64,000 bases of DNA from a virus. The stretch lies in the IMG/VR virus record IMGVR_UViG_3300023174_000070, positions 1 through 64,000 of that record; one strand, 5' to 3'. Of this stretch, positions 23,743-31,739 are shown piece by piece (the first letter of the stretch is position 1; every line of letters starts with the position of its first letter). Under the pieces are notes generated by a model. That model was not told the DNA's origin. It did no database searches and saw only the letters and a program-made list of their open reading frames with translations. Made by a program: the position numbers and the translations under genes.

Positions 23743-24867
23743 ATGAAAACTTTTAAACAATACGTCAACGAAGCACAAGAACAACTAAATCGTCGTGGAT
23801 TCCTTAAAGGTCTGGCAAGTTTTGCGGCTTCAGCGGCTGTGCCTGCACCTGTAGTTAAACTGCTGTCAACACCAGCAGGTGTTGCCACTATGCCTATCCC
23901 GGCCGGAATTGCATTGTTAAAAGGCATTCAAGATCATCTCAATCAATGGGACGCAGAGGATGACGATGATCTGTTTGATGCCCAGGAAGACATGGCTCAC
24001 GATTTGGGTTTTGATTATATAGAGGCCGATCCCGATGCTGATGATGAATATGATATATCTGCTACAGATCAAATGTTTGATTTACTAGATTTGTATCGAC
24101 AAAATCCCGAACTGGCGGCTGCTCAACTGATCAAACATCTTCAAAGTGTCGCTATCAATCCTGCAAAAGTAAAATCATCATTCAGGTCAAGAGCCGATGA
24201 CCCAAGTGACTGGCGTTATCAAAATAAACTAAAGGAACCAGACGACAGTGAACCTTATGATTATTATGCTAGTAATACGCCAGAAGAAAACAAAATTATA
24301 ATTTACAAAACCGACTTTGATGGAAATATTGGGGACACCTATGTTAGAGATAATCGTGAAACTGACCCAGTTGAAGAACTTAAAAGTATAATAAGAAGTG
24401 ATGGCTCGAGTTCGGGTAGTCGTTTTCACAAATATACGAAATTCACAGCCACTAGCGGTGGTAAACCTGTAAAGATAGATAGCGAGAAATATATCGATCC
24501 AAGCAAATTATCAAATGCTCTAAGCCCGGACCAGGTACGCGAGAAAATGTATAAAATGTGGCAGGCTAACATTGACCCAGATGACAACTCTTCAACGGAC
24601 CTGGCAAACGTATCGCGATTTGCCGGATTGGCAAAAGGAGTTGCTGGTGGGGGAGATCAAGCGCCTGCCCCCACAGTCAAGGACATGGGTCCAGTTCAGT
24701 ATGCAAAAGATACTCCTGCATTACCGGCACCAACCCGACCCGAGGTTGATCTGACTCCTGATTTGAAATCGAAAGAAAAAGTACCAGTACAACGTAAAGG
24801 TGGCATGGCCGAATCTACAGAATTATCTAGTATATTAAAAAATGCTGGATTAAAAACTAACGACTAG
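23743..24867 (+). CDS. Putative virion protein with twin-arginine-like motif (374 aa)
   Basis: N-terminus MKTFKQYVNEAQEQL resembles packaging tags; it is followed by NRRGFLKGLASFAASAAVPA, a near-perfect Tat motif (RRxFLK plus hydrophobic Ala-rich core). An acidic segment (WDAEDDDDLFDAQED) and a disordered Pro-rich C-terminus follow. Either a Tat-exported protein or a coincidental match on a packaged protein. Ten bases after the preceding gene. Confidence 0.6.
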   Translation: MKTFKQYVNEAQEQLNRRGFLKGLASFAASAAVPAPVVKLLSTPAGVATMPIPAGIALLKGIQDHLNQWDAEDDDDLFDAQEDMAHDLGFDYIEADPDADDEYDISATDQMFDLLDLYRQNPELAAAQLIKHLQSVAINPAKVKSSFRSRADDPSDWRYQNKLKEPDDSEPYDYYASNTPEENKIIIYKTDFDGNIGDTYVRDNRETDPVEELKSIIRSDGSSSGSRFHKYTKFTATSGGKPVKIDSEKYIDPSKLSNALSPDQVREKMYKMWQANIDPDDNSSTDLANVSRFAGLAKGVAGGGDQAPAPTVKDMGPVQYAKDTPALPAPTRPEVDLTPDLKSKEKVPVQRKGGMAESTELSSILKNAGLKTND

Positions 24868-24879
24868 TAAGGAGTTATC

Positions 24880-25056
24880 ATGACAGAACCAAAGAAAAGT
24901 TCCAATCCATTTATTAACATGGCCAATGATGCCAAAAAGAAAAACCAGGAACTGCATCCTGGTTTGGGCAAGGCACCTAAAAAGCAAGGTCCTAAACCAA
25001 ACTCCAAAGGCTTTGGTGGTGCTAATGTCACCCGCCGTAGCGCACGTGGCGGTTAA
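24880..25056 (+). CDS. Basic, disordered small protein (58 aa)
   Basis: Reads MTEPKKSSNPFINMANDAKK and ends NVTRRSARGG. Lys/Gly/Asn-rich, no predicted fold. AAGGAG lies 7 bases before the ATG. It ends convergently with the ClpP-like gene. Perhaps a minor DNA-binding or internal protein. Confidence 0.6.
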   Translation: MTEPKKSSNPFINMANDAKKKNQELHPGLGKAPKKQGPKPNSKGFGGANVTRRSARGG

Positions 25057-25631
25057 GATCTATTTAAAACGCTGATATCATCGCACACGCCCAAGGCCAG
25101 TGCTTCCGATGCTGAAAGCCATACATCCTGTGCCGGCAACAGGTTCGTGCGTATCTCTTCTCGCCCCAGACCTGTACACAATTCATAGTGTGCCAACATT
25201 CGAGCCTGTGTGAGTTCAAACTCTTTCATGGTGGCAAACAACTCATGTACCTTGCCTTCGTTGTACCAGGAGAACTGATGGCTCAGGATACTGGTGTTGG
25301 GTGTGAGTATTCGGCGTCCGTGAGTGCCGGATATAAAGATCAAGAGTCCTGCTGATGCAATGGTTCCTAGGCCCACAGTTTTAATTGGAATCTGCGAACT
25401 CATCATGACGTCAATTAGGGCAAAGGCCGCACCCATGTCTCCTCCGCCGGAGCAGATCATCAGTAGTAGTTCCTTTTTCTTTTTCTTGGTCACATAGTTT
25501 TCGTACAACACCCATTCCACCACTGGCTTGATGTTTTCGTCATCCACATCACCCATGAAAACATACATGCCATTATCGGCCAGGGACTGTGAGTGATTTT
25601 GTTCCGTTTGAATAGTTTCTTGTGTGGCCAT
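25053..25631 (-). CDS. Second ClpP/SppA-like serine peptidase (192 aa)
   Basis: Crotonase-type peptidase fold: oxyanion GGGDMGAAF, nucleophile Ser in GLGTIASAGLLIFISG, His in SILSHQFSW, and an Asp in DVWLSASEALALG. It is clearly diverged from the ClpP at 19504-20100. Possibly a prohead protease-like or ClpP-regulating protein. Start set at MATQETIQ; a late promoter and hairpin precede it. Confidence 0.8.
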   Translation of the reverse strand: MATQETIQTEQNHSQSLADNGMYVFMGDVDDENIKPVVEWVLYENYVTKKKKKELLLMICSGGGDMGAAFALIDVMMSSQIPIKTVGLGTIASAGLLIFISGTHGRRILTPNTSILSHQFSWYNEGKVHELFATMKEFELTQARMLAHYELCTGLGREEIRTNLLPAQDVWLSASEALALGVCDDISVLNRS

Positions 25632-25647
25632 AATCATAAAGAGGAAG

Positions 25648-25679
25648 AAGCGGTGTTGTTGGCACCGCTTCTATTTATA
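25648..25679 (-). promoter_or_regulatory. Late promoter TATAAATA with 5' stem-loop
   Basis: TATAAATA at 25672-25679 (minus) exactly matches the T4 late -10 consensus. The transcript would begin near the hairpin AAGCGGTG/CACCGCTT (25648-25669), just before the ClpP-like start. The hairpin could also end the transcript of 25686-26441. Confidence 0.65.
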
Positions 25680-25685
25680 CGCCGT

Positions 25686-26441
25686 TTATCGGACGACTGT
25701 TTGACCGATAACAGCACCAGGTTTGGCCAGTGCTTCGGTGCGTTTTTGCTTGTACTCAACATTGTCCACATCCAGTAACTTTACCGGTCCTTCAGTGGTG
25801 TTCACTGTCTGTGCAGATGCTGGTGCTGGAGCATCAGGGCGTGGGCCGATTTCTTCTTTGAGTCTGCGATCTGCGGCTTCCGCGTCTGTACGCTGACGTT
25901 GAGTTTCACGCTCGAGATCTTGTTGTGCCCGTGCGGCTCTCAAGTCTGCTTCACGTTTGCTTTGAGCACCCTCACGTTCTTTACGCAAGGTGTTGTTCTG
26001 TGCCAGCGGGTAGCGTAGCAACACATACACACGATACACCCGACCGTCAAACGTGGCTTGACTGTCCACACGTTGTGCCCCAATCAACTCGCCATCGGCT
26101 GTTTTGTTGATAGTGATCTCTGTGCTTTCTTGCATGTTGTCACCACGATCATTGCGATAACTTTTTACGTTTGAACGAACTCTAGAACTCATGAGTTCAA
26201 CCAGTTTGCGTTCGGCTTGCATACGAGCCTTGTCATAGGCCATCTGCTCATCTACGCTGGAACCCACTGCGGCTGAAAAGATCATGTCCGCAGTATCCTC
26301 GGGCAGTCTTGTGAACCAGGCGGGTGCGGCAGGCGGTGCTGACACAGGTGCTTGATTCATCGCATAAGGATGCGGTTGTGTTTGAGCCTGGGCGGCTCCG
26401 ATACTGGCAACAAGTGCTAGTGCTATTACTGAAAGTTTCAT
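25686..26441 (-). CDS. Exported protein with LPP20-like region (251 aa)
   Basis: Signal peptide MKLSVIALALVASIGAAQAQ with AQA cleavage. Residues about 45-150 (ADMIFSAAVGSSVDEQMAYD, then KLVELMSSRVRSNVKSY) resemble LPP20-type periplasmic domains. A charged helical region rich in Arg/Glu follows. Probably periplasmic. Promoter at 26472-26500. Confidence 0.7.
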   Translation of the reverse strand: MKLSVIALALVASIGAAQAQTQPHPYAMNQAPVSAPPAAPAWFTRLPEDTADMIFSAAVGSSVDEQMAYDKARMQAERKLVELMSSRVRSNVKSYRNDRGDNMQESTEITINKTADGELIGAQRVDSQATFDGRVYRVYVLLRYPLAQNNTLRKEREGAQSKREADLRAARAQQDLERETQRQRTDAEAADRRLKEEIGPRPDAPAPASAQTVNTTEGPVKLLDVDNVEYKQKRTEALAKPGAVIGQTVVR

Positions 26442-26471
26442 ATCTACCTCTTTGGTGATTAATGTGTACGT

Positions 26472-26500
26472 AGTATAACCGATATCTTAAAATTTGTCAA
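26472..26500 (-). promoter_or_regulatory. Sigma-70 promoter, TTGACA-17-TATACT
   Basis: -35 at 26495-26500, -10 at 26472-26477, spacer 17. It overlaps the last codons of the upstream gene. Confidence 0.78.
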
Positions 26501-27080
26501 CCACAACATAGTTGTCATCTTGTAATTGGCAAATTACTCCTTGTCCTGTGCGCAATTCACGCCCGGTCCACGCAGGATCCAAAAACCAACGGCACCGAGT
26601 ACCATTGTGTCTAAAGTCATTTGGGTAATCCGGATGGGGACGATATTGTGCCAGTTTGGCCACAGTACCGATATCCGTTCGACGCAATGCATCTAGTGTG
26701 GGATCTTCTTTGCAAACTAAAGTACTATCTGTAGACACCAGTCGTGATCCTGCTTGTGACACAATGCTGGCTTCGGCTCGTGATCGAGCACTCACACATG
26801 CCTGTTCAGGACTGCCTGTTCTAGAAAATACAAATTCACCAAATCCAGTATACCATGTGGCACCCACACGTCCGCGCATGGAGATCATGCATCGTTGATC
26901 TCCGCCCGGAACAGGCACTATCTGTGCCGACACTTGGCTACGTTCTTCCACTTGAATTTGACCTTGCGTGACTGTACGAGTTTGTAGCACACATTGTTGG
27001 GCTAGAGCCACAGCAGGTGCAATCAAACATGCAATCAGCAGTTGTCGCGAAGTTCCATTAACAATTGATTTATTACCCAT
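26487..27080 (-). CDS. Exported hypothetical protein (197 aa)
   Basis: Signal peptide of MGNKSIVNGTSRQLLIACLI plus APAVALAQQ, cleavage likely at ALA. The mature part has six cysteines in pairs, fitting periplasmic disulfides, and a Trp-containing RCRWFLDPAWTGRE segment. Its start overlaps the lipoprotein at 27035-27376 by 46 bases. Confidence 0.7.
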   Translation of the reverse strand: MGNKSIVNGTSRQLLIACLIAPAVALAQQCVLQTRTVTQGQIQVEERSQVSAQIVPVPGGDQRCMISMRGRVGATWYTGFGEFVFSRTGSPEQACVSARSRAEASIVSQAGSRLVSTDSTLVCKEDPTLDALRRTDIGTVAKLAQYRPHPDYPNDFRHNGTRCRWFLDPAWTGRELRTGQGVICQLQDDNYVVVDKF

Positions 27081-27376
27081 TCTGATCTTCCTGTTGATAC
27101 TGCTTGTTTGCTGTCATGCCCATAAGGATCTGTAATGTAGGTCCAGGGTTGTAACAGAGCACTGAACCCTGTAAGTAATTTTTCATCATTTGTGGGTCTC
27201 ATACTTTGCAAGAATGCAATCTGCTCACCTTTTTTTCTGCAATTGACTTTGAAGTGATCAAGATCCACAAACGCCATTGGCGTTCTTTGCACAGTTGAGC
27301 AACCTGTAGTCAGCAGGATTGCAAGTGTAACGCATATTCCATACACGTTGGCGAATCGAGGCACGGTGTCTTGCAT
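27035..27376 (-). CDS. Putative lipoprotein B (113 aa)
   Basis: Start at MQDTVPRFANVYG, preceded by AAGGA. The signal ends in lipobox LLTTGC (cysteine near residue 26). Mature region soluble and basic (NCRKKGEQIAFLQSM). The first 119 bases overlap lipoprotein A in another frame. Confidence 0.65.
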   Translation of the reverse strand: MQDTVPRFANVYGICVTLAILLTTGCSTVQRTPMAFVDLDHFKVNCRKKGEQIAFLQSMRPTNDEKLLTGFSALLQPWTYITDPYGHDSKQAVSTGRSEWVINQLLMELRDNC

Positions 27377-27545
27377 ATTGATCCTTGTCAGAAAAAGTTG
27401 AAGGGGAAAGTCGGCTTTGTTCTTCCAACCAATTGATGATTGCCGGCTGGTTGGCACAGTCATTGGGTATGAGAGTAACATCCACAGGTGGACGCACATT
27501 GGCACAGCCTGCTACCACAACAATCAACGGTATTAAGTATCTCAT
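27258..27545 (-). CDS. Putative lipoprotein A (95 aa)
   Basis: Start MRYLIPLIVVVAGCANVRPP; lipobox VVAGC at residues 10-14. The mature protein has three more cysteines. Overlap with the next lipoprotein recalls Rz/Rz1 spanin pairs, but here both carry a lipobox and no Rz-type coiled coil is evident. Promoter at 27552-27580. Confidence 0.65.
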   Translation of the reverse strand: MRYLIPLIVVVAGCANVRPPVDVTLIPNDCANQPAIINWLEEQSRLSPSTFSDKDQYARHRASIRQRVWNMRYTCNPADYRLLNCAKNANGVCGS

Positions 27546-27551
27546 GTGGCA

Positions 27552-27580
27552 AGTATAGCAGAATGGCAATTATTGGTCAA
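27552..27580 (-). promoter_or_regulatory. Sigma-70 promoter, TTGACC-17-TATACT
   Basis: -35 at 27575-27580, -10 at 27552-27557, spacer 17; drives the four exported-protein genes. Preceded by a terminator. Confidence 0.8.
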
Positions 27581-27582
27581 GA

Positions 27583-27607
27583 GAAAGCCCTGCGTTATAC
27601 AGGGCTT
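27583..27607 (-). terminator. Intrinsic terminator after the phasin gene
   Basis: AAGCCCTG-7 nt-CAGGGCTT followed by TCTCTT on the minus strand; the U-run is interrupted. Confidence 0.75.
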
Positions 27608-27610
27608 GCA

Positions 27611-27636
27611 AATGGTAATACTAAGGTATTACTTTT
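27611..27636. repeat. AGTACT-type inverted repeat, copy 5
   Basis: AAGTAATAC-CTTA-GTATTACC on the minus strand. It contains the stop codon of the phasin gene and precedes a G/C-rich terminator. Confidence 0.6.
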
Positions 27637-27904
27637 TACTTGTTGCTGGCTGGAATGCTTTGAAGAATTCTTGTCCTGCTTTGACATAGTCAAATTTAAC
27701 CACTTCTTGCACTTGTTTCATTGCTTCGCTTGTGAGCGTGGTTGCTGTGTCCAAACCAACCTTGGAGGCTTTTTTGGTGTAATCGGCTTGTGCGTCAATG
27801 AATTTAATCATTGCTTCTTTGGTTGCTTCGTTTGTTACGAATGTGTTAACGAAAGTTTTTTTACCAGTTTGAACTGTATCGATGATTGCGTCTGCTGTAA
27901 ACAT
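27629..27904 (-). CDS. Phasin-like protein (91 aa)
   Basis: Helical, with KKTFVNTFVTNEATKEAMIK then FIDAQADYTKKASK and a TLTSEAMKQVQE helix, matching phasin-family proteins that coat polyhydroxyalkanoate granules or act chaperone-like. It ends PATSKK. This suggests a PHA-forming host. Expressed from a promoter near 27965 with a leader hairpin. Confidence 0.7.
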   Translation of the reverse strand: MFTADAIIDTVQTGKKTFVNTFVTNEATKEAMIKFIDAQADYTKKASKVGLDTATTLTSEAMKQVQEVVKFDYVKAGQEFFKAFQPATSKK

Positions 27905-27932
27905 ATGGTTCTCCTATAAAGCGAGTTTACTT

Positions 27933-27994
27933 TAGGACCCGGCCTATCCAGCGTCCTATGTGCTATTATATATGATCCTGCAACTGCAAATCAA
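27933..27994 (-). promoter_or_regulatory. Phasin promoter (TTGATT-18-TATAAT) and leader hairpin
   Basis: -10 TATAAT at 27965-27970; -35 TTGATT at 27989-27994 with 18-base spacing. The leader has a stem TAGGAC/GTCCTA (27933-27958) before GGAG and the start. Confidence 0.55.
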
Positions 27995-28025
27995 TGGTTT
28001 TTACTAGTGAGCAATCACTAATCGT

Positions 28026-28031
28026 TAAATA
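28026..28031 (+). promoter_or_regulatory. Possible late promoter (GTTAAATATC)
   Basis: TAAATA core 6 bases before ATG 28038; no ribosome site is visible, so the transcript would be leaderless. Confidence 0.35.
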
Positions 28032-28037
28032 TCTCAC

Positions 28038-29132
28038 ATGTCCAAACCTTACTTAATTTTGTGCGACAATTACCATTTTGGGTTTCCGGCACATTATGCT
28101 GAGTCGCACGGATGGCCTTGGATTCCAGACTGTGAAGTGGTCTGGGAACCAGTTGAAAAATTTATCAATGACTCTAGGAAAAAAATTGCCATAGTAGAAA
28201 TTTTTCAAAACGACCATTTTAAAGATTGCAGTTGGGCAGACATGGTCATAGGATACACTCCAGAAATCATTGACAGTCAATTATCTCCCGACAAATTTAT
28301 CAGTGATCTTCAACAACAAACAAAATGTTCACACGTGATTGTGTTAACTGGAGGTGTGCCTCGATATTGGCCCAGGCACGAACAAGTATATACACCTACA
28401 CTGACTACGTTTGATAGGGTATGTGCAGCCAACCAAAATCTTGAATTAAAACAACCAGTACAACGTGATTTTTTGTTTGAAGCACTACTAGGACAAGCCA
28501 CCCCAGTTAGACGTGAATTGTCTGCGTGGATTCAACAGAGTAATTTTATCGATCAAACTTTACTGTCAGTAAGCGGCAGTCATGGAGCAGAATATTTTTA
28601 TAGATCGCCAGCATTAAATCAACTTGATCATGCGCAAATGACTACAACTGCTCGAGCAGATCTCCAAGATAACAGCGCCAACTATTACTACAAAGGCAAC
28701 AATTATTTTTTTGACGAAACAATGAATGTAAATGTTTTTATTCCTCGAGCAGTGTACGAAAACAGTTGGTACAGCATTGTGGCTGAAACTAACCCTACAC
28801 AAACTGCATTTTTAACTGAAAAAACAGGAAAAGCAATTCATGGTCAACGTGTATTTGTGCTATTTGGTGGGTATAGGGCACTGGCACAATTACAAGCACA
28901 GGGCTATCGTACTTTTGAAGACTTAATTGACGAAAGTTATGATGAAATAGTTGATGATTGCAAACGCTGGGCCAAAGCATGGCAAGCAGTAGAATTTCTA
29001 GCCCAGACTGATCCGCAACTGCTGTACGCACAGGCACAAGAAATTTTAGTACACAATTATCAACTGATTAGGAACATGGAGCATCGTCACAAACCTATAC
29101 AGAACTTCATTAGTTCATGGTTACCACGCTAA
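28038..29132 (+). CDS. Putative glycosyltransferase, TEKTxxPI family (364 aa)
   Basis: Contains SIVAETNPTQTAFLTEKT then GKAIHGQRVFVLFGG and GYRTFEDLIDESYD, the hallmark of the five-member family. The N-terminal half begins YLILCDNYHFG. Presumed GT-B-like sugar transferase acting on surface or virion glycans; no experimental function recognised. Confidence 0.6.
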   Translation: MSKPYLILCDNYHFGFPAHYAESHGWPWIPDCEVVWEPVEKFINDSRKKIAIVEIFQNDHFKDCSWADMVIGYTPEIIDSQLSPDKFISDLQQQTKCSHVIVLTGGVPRYWPRHEQVYTPTLTTFDRVCAANQNLELKQPVQRDFLFEALLGQATPVRRELSAWIQQSNFIDQTLLSVSGSHGAEYFYRSPALNQLDHAQMTTTARADLQDNSANYYYKGNNYFFDETMNVNVFIPRAVYENSWYSIVAETNPTQTAFLTEKTGKAIHGQRVFVLFGGYRALAQLQAQGYRTFEDLIDESYDEIVDDCKRWAKAWQAVEFLAQTDPQLLYAQAQEILVHNYQLIRNMEHRHKPIQNFISSWLPR

Positions 29133-29152
29133 ATATTCTATAGGAGAACAGC

Positions 29153-29404
29153 ATGTTTAACAAGTTCAAAGAATTCTTTTTTGGCAAATCAAAAGAGATC
29201 GCAACCGAAGCACCGTACAAAGTTGAGGCGCCTGTGACCAATTGGCCATTTCCTAGAGCAAGTGAAATTGCACCGGAACCGGCGCCAATGATAGCCACTG
29301 CTCCTGTTAAAAAGTCCCGAGCACTTGCCAAGCCTAAGGCGGTGCCTGCTGAAAAGCCAGTTGTACTCAAAAAACCTCGAGCCAAGAAAACTCCTACCAA
29401 CTAA
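29153..29404 (+). CDS. Pro/Ala/Lys-rich small phage protein (83 aa)
   Basis: Starts MFNKFKEFFFGKSKE, an amphipathic basic helix, then EAPYKVEAP and Pro/Ala/Lys repeats. Proteins of this form are common in T4-like phages of aquatic bacteria and are probably disordered. GGAG precedes the start, and a terminator follows at once. Confidence 0.7.
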   Translation: MFNKFKEFFFGKSKEIATEAPYKVEAPVTNWPFPRASEIAPEPAPMIATAPVKKSRALAKPKAVPAEKPVVLKKPRAKKTPTN

Positions 29405-29407
29405 AAT

Positions 29408-29428
29408 TGCCCCGCAAGGGGTTTTTTA
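29408..29428 (+). terminator. Intrinsic terminator, CCCC-GCAA-GGGG
   Basis: Short G/C stem with GCAA loop and six U residues; directly after 29153-29404. Confidence 0.9.
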
Positions 29429-29457
29429 TTGACTAAAATAGTTAAACACCCTTTAAT
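29429..29457 (+). promoter_or_regulatory. Sigma-70-like promoter, TTGACT-17-TTTAAT
   Basis: -35 at 29429-29434, -10 TTTAAT at 29452-29457, spacer 17. It drives 29512-30545. Confidence 0.55.
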
Positions 29458-29475
29458 CTAACGCAACCATTGCTG

Positions 29476-29505
29476 TAAATACTTTGAGTTCTCAGCGTAA
29501 GAACT
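29476..29505 (+). promoter_or_regulatory. Possible late promoter TGTAAATAC with 5' hairpin
   Basis: TAAATA at 29476-29481, then AGTTCT-7 nt-AGAACT (29487-29505), then GGAAG and ATG 29512. The same order occurs at 41414, 41945, 25672 and 53078. Confidence 0.5.
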
Positions 29506-29511
29506 GGAAGT

Positions 29512-29769
29512 ATGATGACAAAAATAAGGGCTATCTATCGAATTGTAATCTTGGTATTATTGCTAATACTATGTGCGTCTGCAATGGTGTCAAGTTCGCC
29601 TATGTATGGCGGTGATCGACCCAGTGTGGCACGAGAACTACCTGCTCGAGAACGAGAAGTACGACTCAACCACGGTGTTGCTGAATGTGTACGAACTGCC
29701 TGGATCGGTGATGTCAACAATAGAATCGTAATCTGTGTTGAGTATCGTTTGAAGAAAGAGGTCAAGTAA
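29512..29769 (+). CDS. Small membrane or exported protein (85 aa)
   Basis: N-terminal hydrophobic segment IVILVLLLILCASAMVSS, either an anchor or an uncleaved signal, then a charged Arg/Glu-rich soluble part with cysteines at AECVRTAW and VICVEYR. The TAATGG overlap couples it to the next gene. Confidence 0.68.
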   Translation: MMTKIRAIYRIVILVLLLILCASAMVSSSPMYGGDRPSVARELPAREREVRLNHGVAECVRTAWIGDVNNRIVICVEYRLKKEVK

Positions 29770-30545
29770 TGGATCCCATAACCCTCTTTGCCCTGGCCAA
29801 TGGCGCTGTGGCTGCTGTGAAAAAAGGCTGTCAACTGTACAAAGACATCAAAGGTGCCGCTGGCGATGTCAAGGCTGTGCTCAAAGATCTCGACGAGCAA
29901 TTTGCCAAAGCACATCCACCTGACAAACCAGTCAGCGTAGAAGCACGTAATCAATTTGTAAAAGAAAAAAATCGTGTAATTGAACTAAACAAGCGCGACG
30001 GCGAGACTGCGGGCATCTATACCGAACTTGGCGAACATCTTGGTGCATACTACGACAACTACTACAAGTGCATGGCTATCTTTGAAGAAGAAGAAAAGCA
30101 CAGTCAGCACGAGATCTATGAAGGTGATGCTAGTCTAGGCAAACGTGCCCTACAACGTGTGCTGATGAAAAAACAACTGGAACAGATGGGCACAGAACTT
30201 CGTGAGATAATGGTGTATCAATCACCTCCTGAATTGGGTGCTTTACACTCTGAAGTGGAAGACATGATGCTGATCATGGGCAAGCAACAAAAGATTCTTA
30301 TCGCTAAACAAATGAGACAAGACCATATCCGGGCGGTTCGTAGAAAAAGGCGTATGGATGCTATTTGGGCCAATGCTATATGGGGAGTGGCGGCTGTGGT
30401 TATTGCATTGTCAGTTGGATTAATGATGGCGTTGGTGATACAAGACAGAATTGAGAAATACCCCCAATTGGGCACCGGCATTGTACCCAAAACAGAACGT
30501 CAACGTCAACTGGAAGCCGAACCTAAAAGATATTCGGGAAGATAA
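29769..30545 (+). CDS. Conserved phage protein with C-terminal membrane helix (258 aa)
   Basis: MDPITLFALANGAVAAVKKG, then long charged helices and a C-terminal transmembrane segment around residues 198-222 (AIWGVAAVVIALSVGLMMAL). Proteins with this start are found in many T4-like phages and may be virion- or membrane-associated; function unassigned. Confidence 0.7.
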   Translation: MDPITLFALANGAVAAVKKGCQLYKDIKGAAGDVKAVLKDLDEQFAKAHPPDKPVSVEARNQFVKEKNRVIELNKRDGETAGIYTELGEHLGAYYDNYYKCMAIFEEEEKHSQHEIYEGDASLGKRALQRVLMKKQLEQMGTELREIMVYQSPPELGALHSEVEDMMLIMGKQQKILIAKQMRQDHIRAVRRKRRMDAIWANAIWGVAAVVIALSVGLMMALVIQDRIEKYPQLGTGIVPKTERQRQLEAEPKRYSGR

Positions 30546-30546
30546 C

Positions 30547-30687
30547 TCAATGCCTGTGTGTTATCCAATAAGCAAACCCAAGAGCAACTGCTCCAGAGAA
30601 AACAAGAATCAACAAAGTAATGCCCAGTACTTTACCAACTGGGTTTTCTGATACTAGGTCGTTTAGTTCTTCAAAAATACTGCTCAT
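30547..30687 (-). CDS. Tiny membrane protein (46 aa)
   Basis: Reads MSSIFEELNDLVSENPVG followed by a transmembrane helix KVLGITLLILVFSGAVALGF and a short His/Arg tail. It lies antisense-free in the gap after 29769-30545. A TAAATA element sits 6 bases before the ATG. Membrane topology and codon pattern support a real gene. Confidence 0.6.
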   Translation of the reverse strand: MSSIFEELNDLVSENPVGKVLGITLLILVFSGAVALGFAYWITHRH

Positions 30688-30737
30688 AGCATATATTTAA
30701 ACTCCGGTACTAGAAATAAAAGCACCTACACAATAAA

Positions 30738-31739
30738 CTATGACTTTGCTGGCACCAAGTTGTCTTTAAATATCGCCCAGGCACGTTCCCATGACCAACG
30801 TTGACTACCTTGCCACACACCTTGTCGATTTAAAAACAAACAATCAGTGACGGCCTGCTTTAAATCTGTGTTCATACAGCCAGTGACACCTTCGTCAATG
30901 ACATCTTCGGGGCCTTGACAAGGATAGGCAGCCACAGGAGTTCCACAGGCCATGGCTTCAATCATCACAATGCCAAATGTTTCCCATTGACTGGGAAACA
31001 CAAATACTTCGGCGTTGGCATAGTATTGGGCTAGATCCACTCCTGTTTTGAATCCTGTAAAGCAAACCTCAGGATACTGCCGGCGATAAGTTTCCAACAT
31101 GGGACCGTCACCCACCATGATCTTTAAGAACCCCGGATAGTCCATTTTAAGAAACTTTTCAAGATTCTTTTCTTTGCTCACACGGCTCACACACAAGATG
31201 TATCGACTGATGGTTTTTTGTCTATGAGTAGGATTAAAGATTGCACGGTCAACACCGCGAGTCCACGGAACAATTTGACCTTTAAACCCGTGTGATTGTA
31301 ATTCACGTACCATGGTTTCGGTTGTGGTCAGAACTTTGCCCGAATGTTTGTGAAACCAACGCACCAAGGGCCAAGTCACTGCTTCAGGAATACCAAACAG
31401 TTTCTTTAACCCTTCAGGAAACTTAGTATGATAAGCGGTGTTATACCTATAACCACATATTGAAAGATACTTTCTAGCCCACAGACCAAGAGGACCTTCT
31501 GTGGCGATGTGGATATGATCCGGATCAATCTCTTCGATCTTCTTGCCCATCTCCCGCGGAATGGCAAGTTTGACTTCGTTGTAGCCAGGACAATCAACAT
31601 AGCGGAACCGCCCGGGATCAATATAATCCACAGTATAACCATCCAATACCGCACAAGCCTCAATGTTCTTGTAAGTGGTAACCACGCCATTAATCTGGTC
31701 CGGTAAGTTGTCTGTTATTATCAGTATCTTCTTTGTCAT
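30738..31739 (-). CDS. GT4-type glycosyltransferase, MgtA/SQD2-like (333 aa)
   Basis: GT-B features: N-terminal ITDNLPDQINGVVTTYKN (Gly-rich acceptor loop), YILCVSRVSKEKNLEK, and VFVFPSQWETFGIVMIEAMA with the E-x7-E motif. Similar enzymes add mannose, glucose or sulfoquinovose to diacylglycerol-type lipids. It overlaps the LpxH-like gene by 50 bases, suggesting a joint glycolipid role. Confidence 0.85.
   Translation of the reverse strand: MTKKILIITDNLPDQINGVVTTYKNIEACAVLDGYTVDYIDPGRFRYVDCPGYNEVKLAIPREMGKKIEEIDPDHIHIATEGPLGLWARKYLSICGYRYNTAYHTKFPEGLKKLFGIPEAVTWPLVRWFHKHSGKVLTTTETMVRELQSHGFKGQIVPWTRGVDRAIFNPTHRQKTISRYILCVSRVSKEKNLEKFLKMDYPGFLKIMVGDGPMLETYRRQYPEVCFTGFKTGVDLAQYYANAEVFVFPSQWETFGIVMIEAMACGTPVAAYPCQGPEDVIDEGVTGCMNTDLKQAVTDCLFLNRQGVWQGSQRWSWERAWAIFKDNLVPAKS

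Noticed and set aside
27488-27919. A 143-aa plus-strand frame rich in Cys and Phe
   Set aside because: It is the antisense shadow of the phasin and lipoprotein genes and has no ribosome site or promoter.
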